Shown: piece after piece, positions 1-7,360 of the stretch
Numbering within the stretch: position 1 is the stretch's first letter
Layout of the letters: each line of letters starts with the position of its first letter
Source of the DNA: Pseudomonas aylmerensis
Lineage (GTDB): Bacteria > Pseudomonadota > Gammaproteobacteria > Pseudomonadales > Pseudomonadaceae
Direction: 5' to 3'
Assembly: GCF_001702265.1 (NCBI RefSeq)
Contig: NZ_MAUE01000025.1
Span: forward strand, 111,625 to 175,624
Length of the DNA stretch: 64,000 bases
Translations under genes and position numbers: made by a program
The notes under the pieces: generated by a model
What the model was told of the DNA's origin: nothing
Database searches by the model: none
The model's input: only the letters and a program-made list of their open reading frames with translations

Positions 1-555
1 GTGTCGTTCATGAGCGGCAACACCACGCGCCTGGCGGTGGCGATCAGTGCCGGCGATCTCGGCTTGACCGCACGCCTGCTGTTGCTGGTTGCGACATTCG
101 TGGTGGGCAACGCCTTGGGCGTAGTGGTCAGCCGCCTCAGCCGGCGGCATGCCTTGCCTTTGCTGTTGTGCATTGCAACCTTGCTCTGCGGCGGCGCGCT
201 GCTGCCCTTCGCCGACACGTTGCCCGCGCTGCTGGCGGCGATCATCGCGATGGGCATGCTCAATGCGGCAGTGGAAGAGGTCAACGGCTTGCCGGTGGGT
301 CTCACCTACGTCACCGGAGCGCTGTCACGCTTCGGGCGTGGGCTGGGTCGCTGGATGCTCGGCGAACGCCGCAACGGCTGGCGGGTGCAACTGATTCCAT
401 GGGCGGGGATGTTTATCGGAGCGGTGATTGGCGCGCTGCTGGAACAACAGCTGGGCCTGCGGGCGCTGTGGGTCAGCGGCGCATTGGCGGGGGTGCTGGG
501 GTTGGTGTCGCTGAAGATTCCCCGTCGCTGGCACCTGGGTTTTATGCCGCGCTAA
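1..555 (+). CDS. DUF1275 (YoaK-like) membrane protein, C-terminal part
   Basis: The reading frame is open from base 1 with a GTG there, and stops with TAA at 553-555, giving 184 residues. The first bases may lie inside a longer gene cut by the window edge, because DUF1275 proteins are usually about 220-250 residues. Several hydrophobic segments are visible (about residues 20-45, 50-65, 70-90, 130-150, 155-170), so this is a multi-pass inner-membrane protein. The early SGNTTRL motif is typical of DUF1275/YoaK. The substrate is not known for the family; transport is only a guess. No operon partner is visible because the next gene runs in the opposite direction. Confidence 0.75.
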   Translation: MSFMSGNTTRLAVAISAGDLGLTARLLLLVATFVVGNALGVVVSRLSRRHALPLLLCIATLLCGGALLPFADTLPALLAAIIAMGMLNAAVEEVNGLPVGLTYVTGALSRFGRGLGRWMLGERRNGWRVQLIPWAGMFIGAVIGALLEQQLGLRALWVSGALAGVLGLVSLKIPRRWHLGFMPR

Positions 556-568
556 GGGTTGAAAGGAT

Positions 569-631
569 GCTCGCCCGACGTTTAGGCCTCGACGTCCGTG
601 TACTGGTAAAGAGCCATCATGTCGGGCGAGC
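569..631. repeat. 11-bp inverted repeat after the DUF1275 gene
   Basis: GCTCGCCCGAC at 569-579 is the exact reverse complement of GTCGGGCGAGC at 621-631, with a 41-base loop. A second, shorter GC-rich hairpin follows (CCGGCGG 653-659 with CCGCCGG 665-671). They lie between two convergent genes. They may help end transcription, but neither has a clear T-run, so the role is open. Confidence 0.45.
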
Positions 632-700
632 GCGTGCATCATAAGCGAATGTCCGGCGGCTGTCCCGCCGGGCGATTCCTAAAAGCACTAAGGCAATGGA

Positions 701-1054
701 TTACAGACAGGTCGCGAGGGCCGCCAGGCGGCGTTTGGCCGGCATGTTGTCTTGCGCTGCGTAGTACTTGACGGTCGATCCGGCGCCGGCGCTCAGCACG
801 TCGACAAAGTAATCGCCAGCGGTGGTGTAGACGGTAAAACCACCCGCTCCGGTGGGCTCCTTGAAGCCGCCGGCGTCGACGCCAAACACACTTTCATCCT
901 GCCAACCGAACTGAATGCACTCGGCAACCACCAGGGTGGCCTTGTCCGAGGTCATGGTCTTGTAGGGGTTGCCGGCGCGCGCCTCTTTCATCTTCGAGCC
1001 CGCGCAACCGGCCAGGGCGGCCAGTACCAATGCGCCTATTACGACCTTGTGCAT
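701..1054 (-). CDS. small lipoprotein
   Basis: This gene encodes 117 residues starting at ATG 1052-1054. A longer upstream start is possible but would put charged residues before the signal peptide. The N-terminus is a clear type II signal peptide, with a hydrophobic stretch followed by the lipobox LAGC, so the mature protein should be lipid-anchored at Cys16, either in the outer or inner membrane. The remaining roughly 100 residues match no domain I recognise. It stands alone between convergent and divergent neighbours. The surface lipoprotein call is based on the signal only, and the function is unknown. Confidence 0.75.
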   Translation of the reverse strand: MHKVVIGALVLAALAGCAGSKMKEARAGNPYKTMTSDKATLVVAECIQFGWQDESVFGVDAGGFKEPTGAGGFTVYTTAGDYFVDVLSAGAGSTVKYYAAQDNMPAKRRLAALATCL

Positions 1055-1217
1055 GCCATCGTTCCTTGGAAAAAAACGCGACTCTACCATTAGCGGAACC
1101 GTCGATGCGAAAGCCAGGCAGAAACCTGCCCCGCACGCAGCATGAATTTAGTTTCACTGTGAGGGGCGATCGCGCCGCCTATAGTCGGCAGGCTCATTTT
1201 TAAGAAGTCTCCCTTCT

Positions 1218-1242
1218 GCCCGCTCTCCCGCGGGCTTTTTTT
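1218..1242 (+). terminator. Rho-independent terminator, possibly of a short RNA
   Basis: GCCCGC (1218-1223) pairs with GCGGGC (1230-1235), followed by seven Ts. It reads on the plus strand, but no plus-strand gene precedes it since base 555. A TATAGT at 1180-1185 could be a -10 box for an RNA of about 50 bases ending here. Otherwise it ends antisense transcription into azlD. Confidence 0.7.
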
Positions 1243-1252
1243 CGCCTGTGCG

Positions 1253-1564
1253 TCAGAGCCACCAACGAAACAGGTAGAACAACGCCATGCTCAGCAGCAC
1301 GGTGATCAACACGTTACGCGTCCAGAACATCAGCCCTACCGCGCAGATGGCTGCCAGCAGGTAAGGGTTGGACGGGCTCAGGTTGAGCTGGTGGTCGGCG
1401 AGAAAAATGATCGGCCCGCAGATCGCCGTGAGCATGCCCGGCACCGCAAACCCCAGGAACTCGCGCGCCCCGCGATTGAGGCGCACCGGCAAGCGCGGCT
1501 CGATAAACAGGTAACGGTTGAGAAACACCACCAGGCCCATGGCCACAATCATCAGGTAGATCAT
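1253..1564 (-). CDS. azlD: AzlD family branched-chain amino acid export subunit
   Basis: This 103-residue protein has three to four hydrophobic segments and the AzlD features LNRYLF near residue 12 and a PGML stretch near residue 40. AzlD is the small subunit that works with AzlC to export branched-chain amino acids and analogues across the inner membrane. The ATG at 1562-1564 overlaps the azlC stop codon by four bases (1561-1564), a sign of translational coupling and the reason for choosing this start over a longer upstream one. The gene pair is transcribed on the minus strand. Substrate identity is inferred from the family. Confidence 0.85.
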   Translation of the reverse strand: MIYLMIVAMGLVVFLNRYLFIEPRLPVRLNRGAREFLGFAVPGMLTAICGPIIFLADHQLNLSPSNPYLLAAICAVGLMFWTRNVLITVLLSMALFYLFRWWL

Positions 1565-2256
1565 CGCTGCCCTACTCCCAGGCGTTTGCACACAAACCCG
1601 GCACTCATGCCCAGCACGCCGGACACCACCACCGCCGACTCCCAGTGCAGGAAGCTCAACCACACTGAACACAACAATGACACGGCCACACAGACCACTG
1701 TCGGCACGTCGCGCACCACCGGCGTGATCAAGGCAATAAAGGTGGCGGCAATCGAGAACTCCAGGCCCAGTTGATCCAGGCCGGGGATGCTTTTGCCGAG
1801 CACGATGCCGGCCAGGGTGAACAGGTTCCAGGCGATGTAGAACGTCAGGCCGACCCCCAGCGCATACCAGCGATTGAAGGTTTCGCGGTCGTAGTGGCTG
1901 ACCAGGGCGAAGAATTCGTCGGTCAACAGAAAGCCCAGGCTCATGCGCCAGCGGCTTTTAAGCGGGGAAATAATCGGGCGCAGGTGCATGCCGTAGAGCA
2001 AGTGCTGGGATGTCAGCAGCAGCGTGGTGAGCACGATGGAGATCAGGCTGGCGCCGCTCTTGACCATGCCGATGGCGACCAACTGCGCCGCGCCGGCAAA
2101 CACGATGGCCGACAAACCTTGGGCTTGCAGTGGGGTGAATTGCGCATCGATGGCCATCGAACCGGCCAGCAGGCCCCAGGGCGCACAGGCCAGGGACAGG
2201 GGAATGACGGCGATTGCGCCGCGAGCGAAGGCGTAATGAGGTAAGGCAGTAGGCAT
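1561..2256 (-). CDS. azlC: AzlC family branched-chain amino acid export permease
   Basis: The gene encodes 231 residues with about six membrane segments. The family-typical features are a PLSLACAPWG segment near residue 20 and an FLLTDEFFAL stretch near residue 110. AzlC forms the main pore of the AzlCD exporter in the inner membrane. The stop codon overlaps the azlD start by four bases, so the two genes form one transcription unit. No regulator gene adjoins the pair, unlike azlB in Bacillus. The family call is secure; the physiological substrate in this strain is inferred. Confidence 0.88.
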   Translation of the reverse strand: MPTALPHYAFARGAIAVIPLSLACAPWGLLAGSMAIDAQFTPLQAQGLSAIVFAGAAQLVAIGMVKSGASLISIVLTTLLLTSQHLLYGMHLRPIISPLKSRWRMSLGFLLTDEFFALVSHYDRETFNRWYALGVGLTFYIAWNLFTLAGIVLGKSIPGLDQLGLEFSIAATFIALITPVVRDVPTVVCVAVSLLCSVWLSFLHWESAVVVSGVLGMSAGFVCKRLGVGQR

Positions 2257-2327
2257 GGAGACGGCTCATCGACAGACAGTCGACAAGCATGCCAGCGCAA
2301 CGAGGGGCTTGTCTTGAACGATCTTGC

Positions 2328-2543
2328 TCAGGCCAGGCGTACCGACACCTGCTCCACCGAATCCCGCGCTTCGCGCAGTTCGTGGGCATCCTGGTTGAGG
2401 CGGTGGATGGTATTGAGCAGACGTTGGCGCAGGACTTCATCGCCGAGTTTTTCGACGGCACGCATCAGGTCGAACGCCGCGGTTTCGTTATTTTCCGCGA
2501 CGGAATCCAGGGTCTTGCGCAGGTTGCGAGTGGCACGGGTCAC
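2328..2543 (-). CDS. hypothetical 71-residue protein
   Basis: This is a small, charged, soluble, helix-rich protein. It starts with MTRATRNLRKTLDSVAEN and has no signal peptide or membrane segment. The heptad-like pattern of Leu and charged residues suggests a helical bundle or short coiled coil. It lies upstream of azlCD on the same strand, but a 70-base gap separates them. I do not recognise the family. The amino acid composition and lack of a better overlapping frame favour a real gene. Confidence 0.5.
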   Translation of the reverse strand: MTRATRNLRKTLDSVAENNETAAFDLMRAVEKLGDEVLRQRLLNTIHRLNQDAHELREARDSVEQVSVRLA

Positions 2544-2660
2544 GCGGGGTCATCCTTCATCAGCAATGGGCAGGCACTTTAGGACATTCTTGTTTCATTT
2601 TAATTTCAAACACTTGTGGCTGATTTCCGCGGATTTGATCCACGTCAATTGAAACAAGGT

Positions 2661-2704
2661 TTGACCTAAATATATGGATATCCGTATATTCGTATTTCCA
2701 TATA
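2661..2704 (+). promoter_or_regulatory. ars operon promoter and ArsR operator
   Basis: A TTGACC -35 box (2661-2666) is followed after about 17 bases by a GTATAT/TATATT -10 region near 2684-2690. The AT-rich arms TATATGGA (2671-2678) and TCCATATA (2697-2704) are perfect inverted repeats around the -10. This matches how ArsR/SmtB repressors sit over their own promoter. arsR starts 19 bases downstream at 2723. Confidence 0.65.
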
Positions 2705-2722
2705 TTACAAACAGGCCTGCGC

Positions 2723-3079
2723 ATGTCGGACCTCTTCTCTCCACCCACATTGTTCAAATGCCTGGCTGACGCCACCCGCGCGCGCCTGACGTTGTTGATC
2801 CTGCGCGAAGGCGAACTTTGCGTCTGCGAACTGATCCATGCCTTGGACGACAGCCAGCCAAAAATTTCCCGCCACCTGGCGCAACTGCGCAGTTGCGGGC
2901 TGGTGCTGGATCGTCGCCAGGGCCAATGGATCTACTACCGCCTCAACCCGGCGCTGCCTGGCTGGGTGACCGAGGTGTTGCAGACCACCCTGCAAGCCAA
3001 CCAGACCTGGTTGCACAGCGACGCACAACGCCTGGAAGCAATGGGCGACAGACCACAACGGGCCAGCGCCTGCTGCTGA
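2723..3079 (+). CDS. arsR: ArsR family arsenic-responsive repressor
   Basis: This 118-residue winged-helix repressor of the ArsR/SmtB family contains ELCVCEL (residues 31-37). Its two cysteines, C33 and C35, are the arsenite-binding pair placed at the start of the recognition region. The recognition helix DSQPKISRHLAQLR (about residues 43-56) is typical. The family model is that the apo form blocks the operon promoter and arsenite releases it. An inverted repeat overlapping the promoter at 2671-2704 is the likely operator. It heads the order arsR-arsB-arsC. The C-terminus ends in Ala-Cys-Cys, possibly an extra metal ligand. Confidence 0.93.
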   Translation: MSDLFSPPTLFKCLADATRARLTLLILREGELCVCELIHALDDSQPKISRHLAQLRSCGLVLDRRQGQWIYYRLNPALPGWVTEVLQTTLQANQTWLHSDAQRLEAMGDRPQRASACC

Positions 3080-3098
3080 GCCAACGGAGCGTTTATTC

Positions 3099-4382
3099 AT
3101 GCTTGTCGCAGTTGCTATTTTTATCCTCACCATCGTGCTGGTCATCTGGCAGCCCAAGGGCCTCGGCGTGGGCTGGAGTGCCACGCTGGGCGCGATCCTG
3201 GCCCTGGCCTGCGGCGTGATCAGCCTGGCCGACATCCCGGTGGTGTGGCACATCATCTGGAACGCCACCGCCACGTTTGTCGCACTGATCATCATCAGCC
3301 TGTTGCTCGATGAAGCCGGCTTCTTTGCCTGGACCGCCTTGCATGTGGCGCGCTGGGGCCGTGGACGCGGCCGGCGCTTGTTTGCCTATATGGTGCTGCT
3401 CGGTGCCCTGGTCTCGGCGCTGTTTGCCAACGACGGCGCGGCGCTGATCCTCACGCCGATTGTGATGTCGATGCTGCTGGCGCTGCGTTTTTCCCCGAGC
3501 GCGACCCTGGCGTTTGTCATGGGCGCAGGCTTTATCGCCGACACGGCGAGCCTGCCGCTGGTGGTGTCGAACCTGGTAAACATCGTCTCGGCGGATTATT
3601 TCAAGATCGGCTTCAACGAATACGCCGCCGTCATGGTGCCGGTGAACCTTGTCAGCGTCGCCGCAACCTTGGCGGTGTTGCTGTGGTTTTTCCGCCGCGA
3701 CATCCCGCAGACCTACGACCCGGCTGACCTGGAAGACCCTGCGAGTGCCGTGCACGACCGCGCCACCTTCCGCGCCGGCTGGTGGGTGCTGGGCATCCTG
3801 CTGGTCGGTTGCTTTGCCCTCGAACCGCTGGGCATTCCGATCAGTGCCATCTCGGCGGCGTGCGCCGTGCTGCTCCTGGTGATTGCCGCCAAGGGCCACA
3901 AGATTTCCACGCGCAAAGTACTCAAGGAAGCGCCCTGGCAAATCGTGATCTTCTCCCTGGGCATGTACCTGGTGGTTTATGGCCTGCGTAATGCCGGGCT
4001 CACCACCTACCTGGCGACCTGGCTGGATACCTTTGCGCAGCACGGCGTATGGGGCGCCGCCATGGGCACGGGCGTGCTGACCGCGTTGTTGTCGTCGGCG
4101 ATGAATAACCTGCCGACAGTGTTGATCGGCGCGCTGTCCATCGAGTCCAGCCATGCCGTGGGCGTGGTCAAGGACGCGATGATCTACGCCAACGTGATCG
4201 GCAGTGACCTGGGTCCGAAGATCACCCCGATCGGCAGCCTCGCCACGTTGTTGTGGCTGCACATCCTGGCGCGCAAAGGCATCACCATCACCTGGGGCTA
4301 CTACTTCAGGGTCGGGATCGTGCTGACCCTGCCGGTGCTGTTGATCACCCTCGCCGCCCTCGCCTTGCGCCTGAGTCTTTGA
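3099..4382 (+). CDS. arsB: arsenite efflux pump ArsB
   Basis: The 427-residue, strongly hydrophobic protein has about 11-12 membrane segments and the usual ArsB length. Conserved ArsB stretches include LVSALFANDGAALILTP (near residues 106-122) and NNLPTVLI (near residue 338). It exports arsenite and antimonite across the inner membrane, driven by membrane potential. The start ATG lies 19 bases after the arsR stop and has a good GGAG site (about 3085-3088). It is co-transcribed with arsR and arsC. The arsR-arsB-arsC-arsH order is the common Pseudomonas arrangement. Confidence 0.95.
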   Translation: MLVAVAIFILTIVLVIWQPKGLGVGWSATLGAILALACGVISLADIPVVWHIIWNATATFVALIIISLLLDEAGFFAWTALHVARWGRGRGRRLFAYMVLLGALVSALFANDGAALILTPIVMSMLLALRFSPSATLAFVMGAGFIADTASLPLVVSNLVNIVSADYFKIGFNEYAAVMVPVNLVSVAATLAVLLWFFRRDIPQTYDPADLEDPASAVHDRATFRAGWWVLGILLVGCFALEPLGIPISAISAACAVLLLVIAAKGHKISTRKVLKEAPWQIVIFSLGMYLVVYGLRNAGLTTYLATWLDTFAQHGVWGAAMGTGVLTALLSSAMNNLPTVLIGALSIESSHAVGVVKDAMIYANVIGSDLGPKITPIGSLATLLWLHILARKGITITWGYYFRVGIVLTLPVLLITLAALALRLSL

Positions 4383-4394
4383 AGGAATCGAGCA

Positions 4395-4880
4395 ATGAAA
4401 GTCCTGTTCATGTGTACCGCCAACAGCTGCCGCAGCATCTTGTCCGAAGCCGTGTTCAATCACCTGGCGCCGCGCGGCTTTGCAGCGATCAGCTCCGGCA
4501 GTTTCCCCAAGGGCCAGGTGCTGCCACGCAGCCTCGGCACGTTGCAGGCGGCGGGCATCAGCACCAAGGGGCTGTACAGCAAAGGCAACGAGGCCTTTGA
4601 AGGCAGCCCGCCGGACGTGGTCATCACCGTGTGTGACAAAGCCGCCGGCGAGGCCTGCCCGGTTTATTTCGGGCCGGCGGTGAAGGCGCATTGGGGCCTG
4701 AAGGATCCCTCCGACGTGCAAGGCGATGAAGCCTCGATCCAAGCCGCATTCGATGCCACGCTGGCGATTATCGCCGCACGCTGCCGTGCATTTTTCGCCC
4801 TGCCTGTCGCCGACCTCAGCCCTGCTGACCTGAAAACACAACTTGAGCGCATTGCGCAGTTGTCACCAGAGAACCCATGA
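4395..4880 (+). CDS. arsC: arsenate reductase ArsC, LMW phosphatase type
   Basis: The 161-residue protein starts with a P-loop CTANSCRS, so C7 and R13 form the CX5R active site of low-molecular-weight phosphatase-like arsenate reductases. C80 and C88 (in VITVCDKAAGEACPV) occupy the positions of the two resolving cysteines in the thioredoxin-linked pI258 class. It reduces arsenate to arsenite for export by ArsB. The gene starts 12 bases after arsB, and its stop overlaps the start of the arsH remnant by four bases. The family call is firm; the electron donor is inferred from the Cys pattern. Confidence 0.93.
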   Translation: MKVLFMCTANSCRSILSEAVFNHLAPRGFAAISSGSFPKGQVLPRSLGTLQAAGISTKGLYSKGNEAFEGSPPDVVITVCDKAAGEACPVYFGPAVKAHWGLKDPSDVQGDEASIQAAFDATLAIIAARCRAFFALPVADLSPADLKTQLERIAQLSPENP

Positions 4881-5020
4881 GCCCCCTGCCAAACCTGGAT
4901 GTATCGCTGCTCCCGCCCGGCCCACTGGATTCGACCCAGGCCCCGCGCATCCTGCTGCTGCACGGGTCGACCCGCGAACAATCAACGGTCGATTTGTACC
5001 GCGCTGCCAGCGTATGCTGA
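4877..5020 (+). pseudogene. arsH: arsH remnant, 5' end only
   Basis: ATG 4877-4879 overlaps the arsC stop as in intact operons. The first 33 or so codons match the N-terminus of ArsH (MSPLPNLD, then PRILLLHGSTRE, the flavodoxin-like beta strand and start of the FMN loop). After about 4980 the frame continues only into unrelated sequence (STVDLYRAASVC) and stops at 5018-5020. Normal ArsH is about 230-240 residues, so more than 85 percent is missing. The sequence joins directly to the upstream region of the AraC gene, which points to a deletion. No ArsH activity is expected. Confidence 0.85.
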
Positions 5021-5047
5021 GGCCCTCACTCCTAGCGAGCCACCTCG

Positions 5048-5839
5048 ATGAGCGCCATGCAACACGCCTGGCTGGGCAACTACGAACTCAGCAGCACGAC
5101 CTGCACCGGCCTGACCTTTGCGCGCCACAGCCATGATGAGTGCGTGATCGGCGTGAACCTGCTGGGCGAGGAAAAAGTCTGGCTGGACCGCCGCGAGTTT
5201 GCGGCGGGGCCGGGCTCGATCACCCTGTATAACCCCGGGCAGATTCAGGGCGGCGGCGCTGCCGAGGGCGCGCCTTGGCAGTTTGTCAGCCTGTACGTGA
5301 CCGCCGACCAATTGGCCGGTGATCTGGGGCTGGCACAGGTGGAGTTCGACCGCTCGCTGTGTGTCCAGCCGGACCTGGCCCAGCGCCTGGCGGCGGCGGT
5401 GAAAGGCGCATTGAGTAGCGATGCGCGGGTGCGCGAGTTGCACGAAGAGGCTTTGCTGCTGTTGCTCGGCGAAGTGGTCGGCCTCAGTGGTGTGCGCCTG
5501 CCCGGCACCGCGGCCACTGGCAAAAGCCTGATCGGCCGCGCCCAGGAGCTGCTCGCCGGACAGCTGCATCAGTCCGTACCGTTGGAGCAGTTGGGCGATG
5601 AGCTGGGGTTGTCCAAATTCCATCTGCTGCGCACCTTCCAGAAAGAAACCGGGCTCAGTCCCCGGCAATGGGCCATGCAATTGCGCACTCGCCGTGCCAA
5701 GGGCCTGTTGCGCAACGGCGTGGCGGCCAGTGAAGTCGCGCACACGCTGGGCTTTGCCGATCAGAGCCACCTGAATCGGCATTTTCGCGCGGCCTACGGC
5801 ATCACTCCCGGTCGCTACCAGAGCGTAGTGAAACGCTGA
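5048..5839 (+). CDS. AraC family transcriptional regulator
   Basis: The 263-residue protein has an N-terminal cupin-like sensor (about residues 10-95, with the typical FARHSHDE metal/ligand-site pattern and a GSITLYNPGQ strand). Two HTH motifs lie at the C-terminus (about 165-260, ending in the AraC signature region VAHTLGFADQSHLNRHFRAAYGITPGRYQ split over residues 230-258). It probably activates the LysE-type exporter gene that follows 74 bases downstream on the same strand; such AraC-LysE pairs are common in Pseudomonas. The inducer is unknown. Its upstream region is fused to the arsH remnant, so its promoter may have changed. Confidence 0.88.
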   Translation: MSAMQHAWLGNYELSSTTCTGLTFARHSHDECVIGVNLLGEEKVWLDRREFAAGPGSITLYNPGQIQGGGAAEGAPWQFVSLYVTADQLAGDLGLAQVEFDRSLCVQPDLAQRLAAAVKGALSSDARVRELHEEALLLLLGEVVGLSGVRLPGTAATGKSLIGRAQELLAGQLHQSVPLEQLGDELGLSKFHLLRTFQKETGLSPRQWAMQLRTRRAKGLLRNGVAASEVAHTLGFADQSHLNRHFRAAYGITPGRYQSVVKR

Positions 5840-5913
5840 ACAGCGCAATCTGGTTCAAGACTGCACACCCATCCCTGCGCACACTGCCCGGCATCATTTG
5901 AAGGAACGCGGGC

Positions 5914-6525
5914 ATGCTGACGATCTTCTTTTACGCGCTGGTATTCGGTTTTGTGTTTTGCCTCTCTCCCGGCGCGGTGCTGGCGGAAACCCTGCGCCGT
6001 GGCCTGTTGCACGGTTTCACCCCAGCCTTGCTGGTGCAGGTCGGTTCGCTGGTGGGCGATGCCGTCTGGGCGGTGATCGGGCTTACCGGTATCGCGTTGC
6101 TGATCCAGCATGACGCGGTGCGCGTGCCGCTGACGGTGGTCTGTGCGCTGTACCTGGCCTGGCTGGGCGTGCGCAGCCTGCTCGACGCCTGGCACCTGCC
6201 CGAAGCTGACAGCAACGTAGCCCGCTCCGGTAAAAATGCGCTGGCGGTAGGCGCGGCGATTTCGTTGGCCAACCCGAAGAACATCGTCTATTGGGGCGCG
6301 TTGGGCAGCGCCTTGTCCGGCATCGTCGGCGCGACACCCAGCCACGGGCAGACGCTGACGTTTTTTGCGGGGTTCATGCTGGCCTCGGTGTTGTCGTGCT
6401 TTTTGATTGCGGCGCTGGTGAATCTGTTGCGCCAGAACGCTTCGCCGTTGTGGCAACGCATCAGTTACGGCGCCTGCGGCGTGGTCTTGATCTATCTGGC
6501 TATTCTCGCGACACAGGGCATATGA
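5914..6525 (+). CDS. LysE/RhtB family amino acid exporter
   Basis: This 203-residue inner-membrane protein has five to six hydrophobic segments. The family signature is visible: an N-terminal SPGAVLAETLRRGL segment (residues 18-31) and, in the middle, ISLANPKNIVYWGA (near residues 111-124). LysE/RhtB proteins export amino acids or related metabolites. It lies directly after an AraC regulator on the same strand, which probably controls it. The ATG has an AAGGA site 11 bases upstream. The substrate cannot be read from the sequence. Confidence 0.88.
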   Translation: MLTIFFYALVFGFVFCLSPGAVLAETLRRGLLHGFTPALLVQVGSLVGDAVWAVIGLTGIALLIQHDAVRVPLTVVCALYLAWLGVRSLLDAWHLPEADSNVARSGKNALAVGAAISLANPKNIVYWGALGSALSGIVGATPSHGQTLTFFAGFMLASVLSCFLIAALVNLLRQNASPLWQRISYGACGVVLIYLAILATQGI

Positions 6526-6602
6526 AGTTATATAACCGGCAACTTCAGAGTGCCTCTTATCTGAATGAACTCTGAACCGCGGGTTATTTAATTAATCATC
6601 CG

Positions 6603-6843
6603 TTGACATTTTGTAACTGCCTGAGTAGATTGCCCGTGCCCGCTACTGGGGCCTTTTTTAAACCTCACAAAAGAAGCCAATGGACACAGTATCTAGTCGC
6701 TGTCCGAGCACCGCGTTTGCGGGCATCGGGCGCCAAACCCAGAATATGACAGGACTCGCCTTCCAGGTCCGGTAAGCTGCGCTAGAGCTTGATGCTCCTC
6801 CGTAACTGCCTCGCCGGATGCGTATCCGGTCCCGAGGTGTGTT
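6603..6843 (+). promoter_or_regulatory. promoter and structured 5' leader ahead of the mgtA region
   Basis: TTGACA (6603-6608) and TAGATT (6626-6631) with a 17-base spacer form a near-consensus sigma-70 promoter. About 200 bases of GC-rich sequence follow with several hairpin arms (for example CCGGATGCGTATCCGG near 6817-6832) before the next ORF at 6844. An early hairpin-plus-T-run near 6636-6658 (CCGCTACTGGGG then TTTTTT) could act as an attenuator. The leader does not match the M-box Mg riboswitch or the yybP-ykoY motif by eye. A Mg-responsive role is inference from the downstream mgtA. Confidence 0.5.
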
Positions 6844-7137
6844 ATGACCTTCCAAGCCTTTGTTTTACCTGATGTACGCACACTGGCCGCCGCCCTGCGC
6901 GCCAAGTTGTGCCGCGAGCCCGTGGGTTTTTCGCCGACCCGCTCGCCACTTGCCGTACCCTCCCCTCAAGTGCGCCCGGCCCACCCGCTGGCGCACTGGC
7001 GTATCTGCCCAGCCACTGGCCAATTGCAGCAGCACTGGGATCACGCCGACCCTCAAGACCCACAGAGACCGACCGTTTCCCGCCTGGCGCAAGCTGGCTT
7101 GATGCTCGGTCTGTATGTGAGCGCTCGCGCAGCTTAA
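6844..7137 (+). CDS. hypothetical 97-residue protein in the mgtA leader
   Basis: The ATG at 6844 follows a GAGG site at 6833-6836. The protein is rich in Pro, Ala and Arg and contains WRICPATGQLQQHW (about residues 52-65), resembling a W-x-x-x-P-x-TG-x-L-x-x-x-W pattern I associate with small Pseudomonas proteins. It has no signal peptide; the last 20 residues are mildly hydrophobic. It lies between the promoter at 6603 and mgtA at 7361 on the same strand, so it is probably co-transcribed. It may be a structural protein of unknown role, or a regulatory ORF whose translation affects mgtA. Confidence 0.5.
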   Translation: MTFQAFVLPDVRTLAAALRAKLCREPVGFSPTRSPLAVPSPQVRPAHPLAHWRICPATGQLQQHWDHADPQDPQRPTVSRLAQAGLMLGLYVSARAA

Positions 7138-7183
7138 CCCCGCTGGAAACAGCAACTATCTGATCAATACCCTGGAGTTCCTC

Positions 7184-7222
7184 ATGAACACTTCCAGATG
7201 TAATCGGCTGCGCGTTAGTTAA
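7184..7222 (+). CDS. 12-residue leader peptide upstream of mgtA
   Basis: ATG 7184 is preceded by TGGAG (7173-7177) at good spacing, and the frame reads MNTSRCNRLRVS then TAA at 7220-7222. The stop codon lies inside a perfect 18-bp palindrome at 7212-7229, so a ribosome on this ORF would melt or block the hairpin. That layout is typical of attenuator peptides. Enterobacterial mgtA is controlled by a proline-codon leader peptide (mgtL), but this one has no Pro and instead has three Arg codons. A regulatory role is inferred from position and structure only. Confidence 0.4.
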   Translation: MNTSRCNRLRVS

Positions 7223-7229
7223 CTAACGC
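7212..7229. repeat. perfect 18-bp palindrome GCGTTAGTTAACTAACGC
   Basis: The two 9-base halves are exact reverse complements with no spacer. It overlaps the last codons and stop of the 12-residue leader ORF and lies 132 bases before mgtA. It could be an operator for a dimeric regulator or an RNA hairpin acting with the leader peptide. No second copy was seen in the window. Confidence 0.7.
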
Positions 7230-7360
7230 CGCCGTCAAAGTTAGGTAAACACCTTATTTGAACCGATCGCCAAGTTAGCGGCTCGGCCGGCTTTCACTCG
7301 CCTGTATGCAGGCAAGTAACGGGCCTGTTTTGTCGACAACTGGCGACAGGAGTACACACC

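Noticed and set aside
3093..4841. Minus-strand frame of 582 codons opposite arsB-arsC
   Set aside because: Shadow of high-GC plus-strand genes: Gln/His/Arg-rich nonsense with no ribosome site and no domain, while the plus strand encodes clear ArsB and ArsC.
6603..6843. M-box (ykoK) or yybP-ykoY riboswitch before mgtA
   Set aside because: Conserved core bases of neither family could be found by eye; kept only as an unnamed leader.
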